Assembly: GCA_002841155.1 (NCBI GenBank)
Contig: PHEH01000002.1
Location: 1 to 64,000 of the forward strand
Length of the DNA stretch: 64,000 nucleotides
Direction of reading: 5' to 3'
DNA from: Alphaproteobacteria bacterium HGW-Alphaproteobacteria-18
Lineage (GTDB): Bacteria > Pseudomonadota > Alphaproteobacteria > Caulobacterales > Hyphomonadaceae
Made by a program: the position numbers and the translations under genes. Below the pieces are notes generated by a model, which searched no databases, was not told the DNA's origin, and worked only from the letters and a program-made list of their open reading frames with translations. Shown one piece after another: positions 8,010-17,214 of this stretch. Position 1 is the stretch's first letter, and every line of letters starts with the position of its first letter.

Positions 8010-9566
8010 TCAGCGCCGCAAAGCCTGCCGGATGTCGCGAAGGCGGACCGCGCCGGTCAGGAAGGCGGCAAAGGTGTAGATAAAGCCCCCGGCGAGCACG
8101 ATGACGGCGGCGGCGAGCTCCTTGGAGCCACCCAGCGCGGCCTGAATTGCCGGGAGTTGCCAGAGCATCAGCCAGATGGCGGCGGAGAGGATCAGGGTTG
8201 CCAGAAGCGCGCGGACAAAGCCGGAAATGGCGCGCGGGCCGGGCCTGTACCAGCCGCGGCGGGCGAGCGTTAACGCCAGCAGCAGGGCGTTGACCCAGGA
8301 GGCCGTGCTGGTGGCGATGGCGAGGCCGGTAAAGCCCATCTGGCCTGATTGCTTCAGCCAGAAGAAGAGCCCTGCGCCCAGCAGCGTGTTGATGACGACC
8401 GAAACAAGGGCAAAGCGCATCGGCGTTTTCGTGTCTTCCCGCGCGAAGAAAGGCGGGGCGAGCACTTTGATCAGCACAAAGGCGGGCACGCCCCAGGCGA
8501 AGTGGAAAAGGGCTGCGCCCGCCGCTACCGCATCTGAGGCCAGGAAGGCGCCGCGCACGAAGAACGCGTCTATCAGGAAGACCGGCGCCACCATCAGGGC
8601 GGCCGCCGCCGGAAGCGTCAACGCCATAGCGAGGCCGAGGCCTTCATCCATGGTGGCGCTGCCCGCGGCGCCGTCCCCTGCCCGCGCGGCGCGGCTGAGG
8701 CGGGGGAGGATCGCGACGCCAACGGCCACACCGACGAGGCCAAGGGGGAGCTGGTAAAGCCGGTCGGCCGCATAGAGCCAGCTCTTGGCGCTGACCTCAA
8801 AGCTCGCCAGCGACTGGCTGACGATGATGTTGATCTGAGTGCCCGAGGCGGCAATCGTGCCCGGCACGGCGAGCATCAGCACCTTCCTTACCGCCGGGGT
8901 GAGGCGCGGCCAGCCGATGAGGCTGAGGCGGACCTTCTGGCGGCTTACCCCCCACCAGAGCAGCGTCGCCTGAAGCAGGCCGGCAACACAGAAGGCAATC
9001 GCCGCAAACTGCGTCGTCTCGACCGGGCTTCTCCCCAGCAAGCCTGCCGGGATGAGGCAGAGATTGAGAACGGTCGGCGCCCCGGCTGAAAGAATGAACC
9101 GCTCTGCCGAGTTCAACACGCCCGACAGGAGCGCCCCGATGGCCATAAAGGTGAGATAGGGCATGGTGATGCGCGTCAGCAGGACGGCCAGGCCGTAATG
9201 CTCCGGATCATCGGCCTGCCCGCCATGGATGAGCAGCAGCACCCAGGGCATGAACAGCTGGGCGAGGATGGTGAGGCCGGCCGTCATTGCAAAGAGCACC
9301 CGCAGGGCATCCTGCGCGACCTGCTGGGCGGCCTCCGGCCCTTCTGCCTCCAGCGTACGCGCATAGGAGGGGACGAAGGCCGAGGCGAACGCCCCCTCGG
9401 CGAATATCCGCCGGAAGAGGTTTGGGAATTGCTGCGCGGTGGCCCAGGCGTCGCCCACGGGGCCGGCGCCGATCTTCGCGGCGAGGATGACATCCCGCGC
9501 GAGGCCAAGGATGCGGCTCGCCAGGGTCAGCGAGGCCTGAACGGCAGTGTTGCGGGCGAGGCTCAT
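8010..9566 (-). CDS. murJ: Lipid II flippase MurJ
   Basis: A 518-residue MOP-superfamily flippase with about 14 hydrophobic helices. The N-terminus (ASRILGLARDVILAAKIGAG) and the segment RRIFAEGAFASAFVP are highly characteristic of MurJ/MviN. It translocates lipid II across the inner membrane for peptidoglycan synthesis. It starts 24 bases after glnD ends and is followed by trpS in the same direction. Confidence 0.97.
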   Translation of the reverse strand: MSLARNTAVQASLTLASRILGLARDVILAAKIGAGPVGDAWATAQQFPNLFRRIFAEGAFASAFVPSYARTLEAEGPEAAQQVAQDALRVLFAMTAGLTILAQLFMPWVLLLIHGGQADDPEHYGLAVLLTRITMPYLTFMAIGALLSGVLNSAERFILSAGAPTVLNLCLIPAGLLGRSPVETTQFAAIAFCVAGLLQATLLWWGVSRQKVRLSLIGWPRLTPAVRKVLMLAVPGTIAASGTQINIIVSQSLASFEVSAKSWLYAADRLYQLPLGLVGVAVGVAILPRLSRAARAGDGAAGSATMDEGLGLAMALTLPAAAALMVAPVFLIDAFFVRGAFLASDAVAAGAALFHFAWGVPAFVLIKVLAPPFFAREDTKTPMRFALVSVVINTLLGAGLFFWLKQSGQMGFTGLAIATSTASWVNALLLALTLARRGWYRPGPRAISGFVRALLATLILSAAIWLMLWQLPAIQAALGGSKELAAAVIVLAGGFIYTFAAFLTGAVRLRDIRQALRR

Positions 9567-9589
9567 GGATACCCCGGTTGAACCAATTC

Positions 9590-12433
9590 TCAGAAGCTGT
9601 CCACGGCGCGCGAGCGTTTGAGCTTGCGGGCCGGGGTATGCGGGCCTTCCGGTTCTTCCCGCAAAAGTACGGCGAGAAGACGTTCCCGGAGTGCTTCTTT
9701 GCGGGCTTTTGACAGCTTTCCGGAGCCACCGACCGGTTTTGCATAGAATGCGTCGAACACGCGCTCACCATACGAGCCCACATGCGCCGAGTGGATCGAG
9801 AGCTTCATGTCGGCCAGCACTTCGGCCACCTCATGCAGGAGACCGGGGCGATCACGCGCGGCCACATCAATGACGATATAATCCAGAGACACTTCCTCAT
9901 GGATCTGGACCGAAGGCTGGACGAGGAAGGCGGCCTCACGCCGGCCGGCGCGGGACTTGACCGAGCCGCTGGGCACCTTTCCGCCCAGCGCGCCGAGAAT
10001 GGCCTGTTCCAGCTTGGCAAGGCGGGGGCCGTCGCCTTCGCCATAAGGCAGGCCCCGGGCATCATGCAGCATGAAGACGTCAACGATGCGCCCGCCCTTG
10101 GAGGTGAAGACCTGCGCCGCCACGATGTTTGCGCCGAGGCGGGCGAGCGTTCCAGCAAGGTCTGCAAAGAGGCCGGTGCGGTCGTTACCGGAGACAAGAA
10201 GGGCCACTGCCCCGCCTTCCGGCGCCATGCGCGAGGTAACCACATCCCCACCCTTGGCCAGGGCCGCAGCATGCCAGGCAATGTCGTCGGGATCAAAACC
10301 GGTCCAATAGGCTGTTTCGAGCTCCAGCAGCACCGACGGCACGAAACCGATCCGTTCGACGAGGGCCTCCCGGCGCATCTCGGCGCGGCGCTCAAGCTCG
10401 GAGAGAACTGCGGCCTCATCGGTGCGCCCGCCGCGCAGGGCAGCGGCCGTGTTATGGTAGAGGTCTGCCAGAAGCTGGCCCTTCCAGGCGTTCCAGACAG
10501 CCGGACCGACAGCTTTGATGTCGGCCACGGTGAGAATATACAGAAGGCGCAGGCGTTCCAGCGAGCCGACAAGGCGCGCAAAGGTCGCCACGGTGCGCGG
10601 GTCTGCGATGTCCCGCTTCTGGGCGGTCTCGCTCATTTCAAGATGGTGGCCGACGAGCCAGACAACGAGATCGGTTTCTTCGCCCGGAAGGCCAAGGCGT
10701 TCACAGGCACGGCGCGAGGTGCGCATGCCTGCTTCCTGCTGGTCGCCCTTACCCTTGCCGGTGTCATGCAGGAGCATCGCCAGATAGAGCGCGCGGCGGT
10801 TTTCGATCTGCCCGAACAGTTCGGTCGCCAGCGGCGCGGTGCTGCCCCGGGCATATTCGAGATCGGCAATCGTCTCGACGGCGCGCAGGGTGTGCTCATC
10901 CACCGTATAGTGATGATACATGTTGAACTGTGTCTGGGCGACGATGGAGCCGAACTCGGGAATGGCGCGGCCAAGGACGCCCGCCTCATTCATGCGCCGC
11001 AGGACGGGACCAGGCTCCTTGCCGCCAAGAATCGCGTCGAGAATAAGTTCGCGCGCATCTTTGGTTTCGCGTACCGCCTCATTCAGCCCCCGGAGGTTTC
11101 GCGTCAGCGCCGTAAGCGCGGCGGGATGGATATCCTTCTGTTCACGCCGGGCAATCGTGAACAAGCGGATCATGTTGAGCGGATCGTCCGACATCACCTT
11201 GTCTTCGGTGATATTGACCCGGCCGGCCTCGATCAGAAAGCCCGCCTCGGCAAGGGGCTGCGGCGGACGCGAGGGCAGGAAGCGGCGGAGACCTTCGGGC
11301 TTTTTCTTGTGGTCTGCCTCAAGCTTGGCCGCGAGGATGCGTGTCAGCCCGCCGACATCCTTGGCCACAAGGAAATAGCGCTTCATGAAGCGCTCCACGC
11401 CCTGCTGCCCTTCCCGGTCGCGATAGCCCATGCGGGAGGCGATCTCGGGCTGGAGGTCAAAGCTCAGCCGGTCTTCGGCGCGGCCGGTGACAAAATGCAT
11501 ATGGCAGCGAACGGTCCAGAGGAAGCGCGCAGCCCGGATGAAGATGGCATACTCATGATCCGTAAACGGACCAGCGCGCATCACATCTTCCAGCGTGCGG
11601 CCGCCATACATGTGCTTGACGATCCAGTAGAGCGTCTGCAAATCGCGCAGGCCGCCCTTGCCGTCCTTCACATTGGGTTCGACGACATAGCGTGCGTCGC
11701 CCATCCGCGTGTGCCGGGAATCACGCTCGGCCAGCTTGTCGGCAATGAACTGGGCGTCCTTGCCTTTGATCGCATCCTTCTGGAACAGCGCCATCATGTC
11801 ATTGGCAAGCAGCTCATCGCCGCAGATGAACCGGGCGTCCAGCAGGCTCGTCTTGATGGTGACGTCTTCAGCCGCCAGTTTCACACAGTCGAGCGGTGTA
11901 CGGAACGCATTGCCGACTTTGAGCCCCATGTCCCAGAGGGCATAGAGCATGTATTCGATGACGCTCTCGGTGTGGGGACTCGCCTTGTAGGCGCGCAGGA
12001 AGAGAAGGTCGGTATCGGATGACGGCGCCATCACGCTGCGGCCATAGCCACCGGTGGCGAGGATCGCCAGGCGCTCGGCCTCGGTCGGGTTGGAGGCGCG
12101 GTGAACGTGGGTCACCGTGAAATCATAGAGCGCGTGGATGACTTCATCCTGGACGGCCGCCAGAAGGCGCGCCGTATCGAGGCCGTCAGCCCCCTGCTGC
12201 AAACGCTCCTGCGCAATCAGGCGGCCGCGGAACATGGCGCCGTGGAGGAGGTTCAACGCCGATTTGCGGGCGGCGGCATCATTGCCGATATTGTCCAGCG
12301 CGGCAGCCGTCAGTTTTACCCGCAGGGCACGGCCATCAATGATGTCGGCGATCCGCCACTTGCCGGGGCGGCGGGAGGCCGGCGCGCGGCCGGCAGACAG
12401 CTGGGTCGGGGGAAGCTTGGTCGGAGGCATCAT
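9590..12433 (-). CDS. glnD: Bifunctional [protein-PII] uridylyltransferase/uridylyl-removing enzyme
   Basis: A 947-residue nitrogen sensor. The nucleotidyltransferase motif GGYGRSVMAPSSDTDLLFL lies at 128-146, and the HD hydrolase domain is centred on LLHDTGKGKGD near residue 555. Two C-terminal ACT domains (about 730-930) bind glutamine. It modifies PII to signal nitrogen status. Length is typical. It heads the glnD-murJ-trpS group. A 746-codon open frame antisense to it is a composition artefact. Confidence 0.97.
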   Translation of the reverse strand: MMPPTKLPPTQLSAGRAPASRRPGKWRIADIIDGRALRVKLTAAALDNIGNDAAARKSALNLLHGAMFRGRLIAQERLQQGADGLDTARLLAAVQDEVIHALYDFTVTHVHRASNPTEAERLAILATGGYGRSVMAPSSDTDLLFLRAYKASPHTESVIEYMLYALWDMGLKVGNAFRTPLDCVKLAAEDVTIKTSLLDARFICGDELLANDMMALFQKDAIKGKDAQFIADKLAERDSRHTRMGDARYVVEPNVKDGKGGLRDLQTLYWIVKHMYGGRTLEDVMRAGPFTDHEYAIFIRAARFLWTVRCHMHFVTGRAEDRLSFDLQPEIASRMGYRDREGQQGVERFMKRYFLVAKDVGGLTRILAAKLEADHKKKPEGLRRFLPSRPPQPLAEAGFLIEAGRVNITEDKVMSDDPLNMIRLFTIARREQKDIHPAALTALTRNLRGLNEAVRETKDARELILDAILGGKEPGPVLRRMNEAGVLGRAIPEFGSIVAQTQFNMYHHYTVDEHTLRAVETIADLEYARGSTAPLATELFGQIENRRALYLAMLLHDTGKGKGDQQEAGMRTSRRACERLGLPGEETDLVVWLVGHHLEMSETAQKRDIADPRTVATFARLVGSLERLRLLYILTVADIKAVGPAVWNAWKGQLLADLYHNTAAALRGGRTDEAAVLSELERRAEMRREALVERIGFVPSVLLELETAYWTGFDPDDIAWHAAALAKGGDVVTSRMAPEGGAVALLVSGNDRTGLFADLAGTLARLGANIVAAQVFTSKGGRIVDVFMLHDARGLPYGEGDGPRLAKLEQAILGALGGKVPSGSVKSRAGRREAAFLVQPSVQIHEEVSLDYIVIDVAARDRPGLLHEVAEVLADMKLSIHSAHVGSYGERVFDAFYAKPVGGSGKLSKARKEALRERLLAVLLREEPEGPHTPARKLKRSRAVDSF

Positions 12434-12467
12434 CGCGGGTTACATAGCAGGTTTCCACACGCCGCCG

Positions 12468-12938
12468 CTATGCACCCTTTTCCGCGATCACCGGCAGAAC
12501 CCGCGACTTCTTGACCACGCCATAGGCAAAACTCGTCTCGATAGAGGCAATGCCGGGCAGTTTCTGGATCGTCTGGCGTACCAGCTGCTCATAATCATCA
12601 AGGCTGCGGGCGACTACGCGAAGCTCATAATCAGCCCCTCCCGTCATCAGGTAACAGTCAAGAACAGCGTCGGTTTCAGCGATTTTCTGCTCGAAGGCCT
12701 GGACCGTTTCCTGCCCATGATTGCCCAGACGGATACGCACCAGGCAGGTGATCGGGAAGCCGCAGGCTTTCTGGTCTACAAGCGCAGAATAACCCCGGAT
12801 GATACCGGCGGCCTCCAGATTCTTCACCCGCCGCAGGCAGGGCGACGGCGACAACCCCACCTCCTCGGCAAGTTCCAGATTGGTCAGGCGTCCATCGCGC
12901 TGAAGCGCGCGCAGGATTTTGGCATCAATAGCATCCAT
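12468..12938 (-). CDS. Lrp/AsnC family transcriptional regulator
   Basis: A 156-residue regulator with an N-terminal helix-turn-helix (MDAIDAKILRALQRDGRLTN) and a C-terminal RAM/ACT ligand-binding domain (about 70-145). It diverges from a methionine gamma-lyase gene with a 111-base shared region, the typical arrangement for an amino-acid-responsive local regulator. The likely effector is methionine or a related amino acid, by context only. Confidence 0.93.
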   Translation of the reverse strand: MDAIDAKILRALQRDGRLTNLELAEEVGLSPSPCLRRVKNLEAAGIIRGYSALVDQKACGFPITCLVRIRLGNHGQETVQAFEQKIAETDAVLDCYLMTGGADYELRVVARSLDDYEQLVRQTIQKLPGIASIETSFAYGVVKKSRVLPVIAEKGA

Positions 12939-13049
12939 TATTCATCTCATTAGCAGATCCTGCCAATTAGCATCTACACTATGGCTGAATATGGCAAGTC
13001 TGTCCGGCGATATCCTGTTAAGATGATCTTATGATCAGGAGGAACTGCC
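12939..13049. promoter_or_regulatory. Divergent Lrp-type/methionine lyase control region
   Basis: Two direct ATTAGCA copies at 12949-12955 and 12966-12972 begin 17 bases apart, less than two helical turns. Next to the lyase ribosome-binding site lies a short inverted repeat, TGATC-ttat-GATCA (13024-13037). The GGAGG-type Shine-Dalgarno is at 13038-13042 and the ATG at 13050. The direct repeats are candidate sites for the adjacent Lrp-type protein; the palindrome could be an operator or a small translation-control hairpin. Both readings are inference. Confidence 0.4.
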
Positions 13050-14252
13050 ATGGCTTTCGACGACGCCCGCCCGCTCGGCCCTGCCACCCGTGCCATCCAT
13101 CATGGATATGATCCGGCTGCCCATGACTATGCCCTCACCCCGCCCCTCCACCTGACGTCTACGTTCGCCTTTCCCGATGCGCAGACCGGGGGCGCCTTGT
13201 TTGCCGGCGAAGCGGAGGGCCACATCTATTCACGTATCTCCAACCCCACGGTTGCCCTGCTCGAAGCCCGCATTGCGAATCTGGAAGGCGCCGAGGCGGG
13301 CCTGGCCACAGCCTCTGGCATGGGCGCCATCTCATCCCTGATGTGGACGCTGCTGAAACCCGGCGACGAGATCATCACCGACAAGACGCTTTACGGCTGC
13401 ACCTTCGCTTTCATGCGTGACGGGCTTTCGCGTTTCGGTATCAAGATCACGCATGTGGACCTGCGCGAACTGGACAACCTTGCCGCCGCGATCAGCGGGC
13501 AGACCCGGCTCGTTTATTTCGAGACACCCGCCAACCCGAACATGCGCCTCGTCGACATTCGCGCAGCGGCGCAGATCGCGCATGAAGCGGGCGCGCTGGT
13601 CGTCGTCGACAATACCTACGCCTCCCCGCTACTTACCCGCCCGATCGAGCTTGGCGCCGATTTCGTCGTCCATTCAGCAACCAAATATCTCGGCGGGCAT
13701 GGCGACCTGATCGCCGGGATCGTGGTCGGCCGCGCGGAGGCCATTCGGGAGGTGCGCATGATCGGCGTGAAGGACATGACGGGCTCGGTCATGTCGCCCT
13801 TCAATGCCATGCTGGTGATGCGTGGGCTGAAGACCCTCCAGCTGCGCATGGCGCGCCATTGCGAGAGTGGATTGAAGGTTGCGCACTGGCTGGAAGCCCA
13901 ACCGAGCGTGCAGACCGTCTACTATCCGGGCCTTGAAAGCCATCCGCAGTATGCTCTTGCCAAACGCCAGATGTCCGGATTCGGAGGCATGATCGCGCTG
14001 GAACTGAAAGGCGGATATGAAGCCGGCATCGCCATGATGAACCGTCTCCGGATGATCTGCCGCGCCGTCAGCCTTGGCGACGCCGAAACGCTGATCCAAC
14101 ATCCAGCCAGCATGACGCACTCGACCTATTCCCCCGAAGAGCGCCTTGAACACGGCATCAGCGACGGCCTCGTGCGGCTCTCAGTTGGATTGGAGGATGT
14201 GGAGGATATCCTTGCGGATCTGGCAGAGGCGATGGGCAATAATCAGGGCTGA
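13050..14252 (+). CDS. Methionine gamma-lyase-like PLP enzyme
   Basis: A 400-residue Cys/Met-metabolism PLP enzyme. The internal aldimine Lys is about residue 212 (SATKYLGGHGD). Cys117 in DKTLYGCTFAF is the catalytic-site Cys typical of true methionine gamma-lyases, which distinguishes it from cystathionine gamma-synthase or beta-lyase. The expected reaction is L-methionine to methanethiol, ammonia and 2-oxobutyrate. A strong AGGAGG sits 7 bases before the ATG. It is divergent from, and probably regulated by, the Lrp-type gene. A broader cystathionine or homocysteine lyase role cannot be excluded. Confidence 0.9.
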   Translation: MAFDDARPLGPATRAIHHGYDPAAHDYALTPPLHLTSTFAFPDAQTGGALFAGEAEGHIYSRISNPTVALLEARIANLEGAEAGLATASGMGAISSLMWTLLKPGDEIITDKTLYGCTFAFMRDGLSRFGIKITHVDLRELDNLAAAISGQTRLVYFETPANPNMRLVDIRAAAQIAHEAGALVVVDNTYASPLLTRPIELGADFVVHSATKYLGGHGDLIAGIVVGRAEAIREVRMIGVKDMTGSVMSPFNAMLVMRGLKTLQLRMARHCESGLKVAHWLEAQPSVQTVYYPGLESHPQYALAKRQMSGFGGMIALELKGGYEAGIAMMNRLRMICRAVSLGDAETLIQHPASMTHSTYSPEERLEHGISDGLVRLSVGLEDVEDILADLAEAMGNNQG

Positions 14253-14260
14253 GAATACCC

Positions 14261-14626
14261 TTAACCCACGATCACCTTCTCCTCGCTGAACCAGAGCGGC
14301 GAATTGGCAAGGTCGATGAATTTTCTCTCGTCCTCAAGCAGTTCGCGCCCGGCGGCGGCCGCAGCCGCTCCAGTGTTCGATGCCATCGCCTCAGCACTTT
14401 CAAACCAGAGTTCTGCAACGCCGTCATAGCCTTCCGGACCGCCGCGCGTTGCCTGCATCGCAGTATTGAGCCCCTCATATGCAGTATGCGTCTGAACATA
14501 GCGCAAAATGCCGAGCGTCTTCGCCCGGGCGGCGACCAGCGGGGCATGGGTGTCCCGCCAGTAGCGCTGGAATTCCTCGCGGCTGAGATGCGGCAGGCGG
14601 CGAAGGCAGAAGGTGAGCTTGATCAC
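14261..14626 (-). CDS. EthD domain-containing protein
   Basis: A 121-residue ferredoxin-like (dimeric alpha/beta barrel) protein of the EthD family, reading IKLTFCLRRLPHLSREEFQR after the start. The GTG at 14626-14624 is chosen because it forms a 4-base GTGA overlap with the stop of the upstream acyl-CoA dehydrogenase. Longer frames would run into that gene. EthD proteins accompany oxidative degradation pathways, but their catalytic roles are mostly undefined. Translational coupling suggests the pair acts in one pathway. Confidence 0.82.
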   Translation of the reverse strand: MIKLTFCLRRLPHLSREEFQRYWRDTHAPLVAARAKTLGILRYVQTHTAYEGLNTAMQATRGGPEGYDGVAELWFESAEAMASNTGAAAAAAGRELLEDERKFIDLANSPLWFSEEKVIVG

Positions 14627-15858
14627 AGCAGGTCGCCACCGGCGGCCGCGGCCGTGGTGCCATCTTTCTTGAAGGCACGGATGACATTCTTGCCCGTGAT
14701 CCATTTGTGCACTTCATCGGGCCCATCGACCAGACGTTGCGAGCGGATATGGGTGTACCAGGCAGCCAGCGGCGTATCGAGCGAATAGCCGAGCGCGCCG
14801 TGAAGCTGGATCGCGGTATCGACGACCTTGTGGACCATATTGGCGAGGAAGACCTTGGCCATGCCGTTTTCCTGGCGGATGTCGAGGCCATTTTCTGCCT
14901 TGTAGGCAATGTGCATCAGCATCAGGCGCGCGATATAGATCTGGCTGGCACATTCGGCGAGCATGAACTGGACACCCTGGCGATCTTCAAGGCCCTTGCC
15001 GAAGGTCGAGCGTTTGGTGACATGTTCCGTAGCCAGATCAAGCGCGCGCTGGGCCATGGCGACATTGTGCATGCCGTGGCGCAGGCGGCCATAGGCCAGC
15101 CGGTGCTGGCCCATCGCAAAGCCCATGCCCTCCCCGCCCAGAAGATTGGCTTCCGGCACGATCAGATTATCGATCTTCACCTCGGCATGCCCGCCGCCCA
15201 TTTCGGCATAATGCGGCCCGTGAACCGCCATCGTCGGAATGTCCCGGATGATCTGGTAGCCGGGATTGGGCAGCTCCACGATGAAGGTGGAATATTGCTG
15301 ATGGCGCGGGGCTTCGGGATTAGTCTTGGCCATCACCACGGCAATGTCAGCGGCAGTCGCCGCGCTGGAAAACCACTTCTCGCCATTGAGGACATAATTG
15401 CCCTTGCCGTCTTTCTCGGCGCGGGTCTGCATGCCGGTCGCGTCAGCGCCAGCAGCTTTTTCCGTCATCGAATAGCAGACGCGCTTTTCGCCGTTGAGGA
15501 TGGGCTTGAGGTATTTCTCTTTCTGGAAATCGGTGCCATGCGCCAGAAGCGTCAGCATGGTTGCATCGTCCGGACCCTGAGAATTCATCGACAGCGCGCC
15601 AAGATGGCTGTGGCCGAGCTCCATCTGCACCAGCGCATTGGCCAGCGGGCCAAGCCCCATGCCGCCATGTTCCTTCGGAATGAAGGGCAACCAGAGGCCC
15701 TGCGCGCGGGCTTTCTTGCGCAGGTCTGCCAGCACCTCCTTGAAAGGCCGCCCGCCTGCCATCTCGCGCTCAGCCGGGACGCATTCTTCCTGCACCCAGC
15801 GGCGGACCCGCTCGCGCACTTCCTTTGCCTCTTCGGGAATCGTGAAATCAATGGCCAT
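14623..15858 (-). CDS. Acyl-CoA dehydrogenase family protein
   Basis: A 411-residue FAD-dependent dehydrogenase. Features include CYSMTEKAAGADATGMQTRA in the central domain, the C-terminal RQGVQFMLAECASQIYIARL, and LHGALGYSLDTPLAAWYTHI near the end. The last segment is typical of the long-chain/ACAD10-11-like branch. It would oxidise an acyl-CoA at the alpha-beta position and pass electrons to ETF. The substrate is unknown. It is the first gene of a two-gene unit with the EthD protein. Confidence 0.9.
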   Translation of the reverse strand: MAIDFTIPEEAKEVRERVRRWVQEECVPAEREMAGGRPFKEVLADLRKKARAQGLWLPFIPKEHGGMGLGPLANALVQMELGHSHLGALSMNSQGPDDATMLTLLAHGTDFQKEKYLKPILNGEKRVCYSMTEKAAGADATGMQTRAEKDGKGNYVLNGEKWFSSAATAADIAVVMAKTNPEAPRHQQYSTFIVELPNPGYQIIRDIPTMAVHGPHYAEMGGGHAEVKIDNLIVPEANLLGGEGMGFAMGQHRLAYGRLRHGMHNVAMAQRALDLATEHVTKRSTFGKGLEDRQGVQFMLAECASQIYIARLMLMHIAYKAENGLDIRQENGMAKVFLANMVHKVVDTAIQLHGALGYSLDTPLAAWYTHIRSQRLVDGPDEVHKWITGKNVIRAFKKDGTTAAAAGGDLL

Positions 15859-15937
15859 CGGGCGCTCCTCCTCATTCTTTATGCTTTATGAGGAGAGGCT
15901 AAACCCGAAATCCGGGCCTGCACAGAGTGTCTTCGCG

Positions 15938-16681
15938 TCAGCCGGGGTCGTAATCTACCCGCTCAAGGAACAAGCCGTCAGAGGGCGCGACGGGCCCGCA
16001 GCGGGTGCGATCTGCCGCTTCCAGGATTTCGCGGGCCCAGTTTACCGGATGCCGGCCGCGCCCGACCTCCACCAGGCTGCCCACCAGGGAGCGGACCTGC
16101 CGGTGGATGAAACTCGGCGCCGAGCAGGTAAACTCGATCCGGTCGCCATAGCGGGCCACATCGAGCCGCGTCAGCGTCTTCACCGGGCTCAGCGCCTGAC
16201 ATTCGGTATCGCGGAAGGTCGTGAAATCATGGGTTCCCACAAGCAACTGCGCGGCCTCGTGCATTTTGTCCGCATCGAGCTTTGACGGGACACGCCAGGC
16301 AAGGCCGCTGTCGAGCGTCAGATGCGCCCGGCGATTGAGCACGATGTAGCGATAGTGGCGGGCCGTGGCCGAGAAGCGGGCGTGGAAGGTCTCGTCCACC
16401 TTTTCGGCCTTCAGCACGGCGATGGGATGGGGACGCAGATGGTAATTCATCGCGTCGGCCACTTTATTCGGCCGATCATGGCGCAGGTCCATATGCGCCA
16501 CCTGCCCGGTGGCATGCACGCCGGCATCGGTTCTGCCTGCGCCGGTGACCTCAACTGGCCCGCCATCGAGCTGAGCGGCCGCCGCCTCCAGCGTGCCCTG
16601 CACGGTCTGCAGGCCCGGCAGGCGCATCCAGCCCTGATAAGGGCCGCCATTATATTCGATGAGGAGTCTGTAACGCGGCAT
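15938..16681 (-). CDS. truA: tRNA pseudouridine(38-40) synthase TruA
   Basis: A 247-residue pseudouridine synthase. The catalytic Asp52 lies in GAGRTDAGVHATGQ, and the ending has the usual FIHRQVRSLVGSLVEVGRGR. It isomerises U38-40 in the tRNA anticodon arm. The ATG at 16681 (MPRYRLLIEYNGG) gives the standard N-terminus. An upstream TTG would add 12 unusual residues. It lies downstream of fmt and a GNAT gene on the same strand; a def-fmt-truA cluster is common. Confidence 0.96.
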   Translation of the reverse strand: MPRYRLLIEYNGGPYQGWMRLPGLQTVQGTLEAAAAQLDGGPVEVTGAGRTDAGVHATGQVAHMDLRHDRPNKVADAMNYHLRPHPIAVLKAEKVDETFHARFSATARHYRYIVLNRRAHLTLDSGLAWRVPSKLDADKMHEAAQLLVGTHDFTTFRDTECQALSPVKTLTRLDVARYGDRIEFTCSAPSFIHRQVRSLVGSLVEVGRGRHPVNWAREILEAADRTRCGPVAPSDGLFLERVDYDPG

Positions 16682-16725
16682 GGCAAGCCCGGTGCCAAAG
16701 GCGCGGCGCCGGGTCAACTGGGCTT

Positions 16726-17214
16726 TCAGCCGCCAAAGGCTTTTGGATAGGTAAGCGTGCCCGCCTCAGGCGCGCCCTGCCCCAGCCGCAGCGCCATGAA
16801 ATGCGGGCCGGACCATGGGGCGGTGAAGGGCTTTGCCGCCGCTTCACTGAAGCCAAACTTCGGATAATAGGTGTCATGGCCAAGCACGAAGACGAGGGTT
16901 TCGCCTGCGCCCTCCAGCGCCGCCATGCCAAGACGGATCAGCTTTGCGCCGACGCCGGTTTTCTGCAGCTCCGGCAACACGCTCATCGGGCCGAGCCCCA
17001 CGCCCGCCGGGGCGCCATCAATCCAGATACGGAAGAATTCGATATGCCCGACAATCTCTATGTTGCCGGTCGCGACGAGGGAGAGAAGGCTGTCGCCATC
17101 GGCGTGCAGCGCGCGGGTGATGCGTGCTTCCTCCGGCCCGCCGAACGCCGCCTCATTCACCGCCGCTATGGCGTCGAGATATTCGGGGCGGGAGGGACGA
17201 AACCAGATATCCAT
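16726..17214 (-). CDS. GNAT family N-acetyltransferase (YhbS-like)
   Basis: A 162-residue acetyltransferase of the COG3153/YhbS type. The acetyl-CoA segment is GPMSVLPELQKTGVGAKLI, followed by LVFVLGHDTYYPKFGFSEA. Its ATG overlaps the fmt stop (ATGA), so it is translationally coupled to fmt. The substrate is unknown. Placement between fmt and truA suggests co-expression with translation genes rather than proving a role in them. Confidence 0.88.
   Translation of the reverse strand: MDIWFRPSRPEYLDAIAAVNEAAFGGPEEARITRALHADGDSLLSLVATGNIEIVGHIEFFRIWIDGAPAGVGLGPMSVLPELQKTGVGAKLIRLGMAALEGAGETLVFVLGHDTYYPKFGFSEAAAKPFTAPWSGPHFMALRLGQGAPEAGTLTYPKAFGG

Noticed and set aside
9782-12022. A 746-codon plus-strand open frame
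   Set aside because: It is antisense to glnD and explained by high GC content and codon bias; no domain and no ribosome-binding site.
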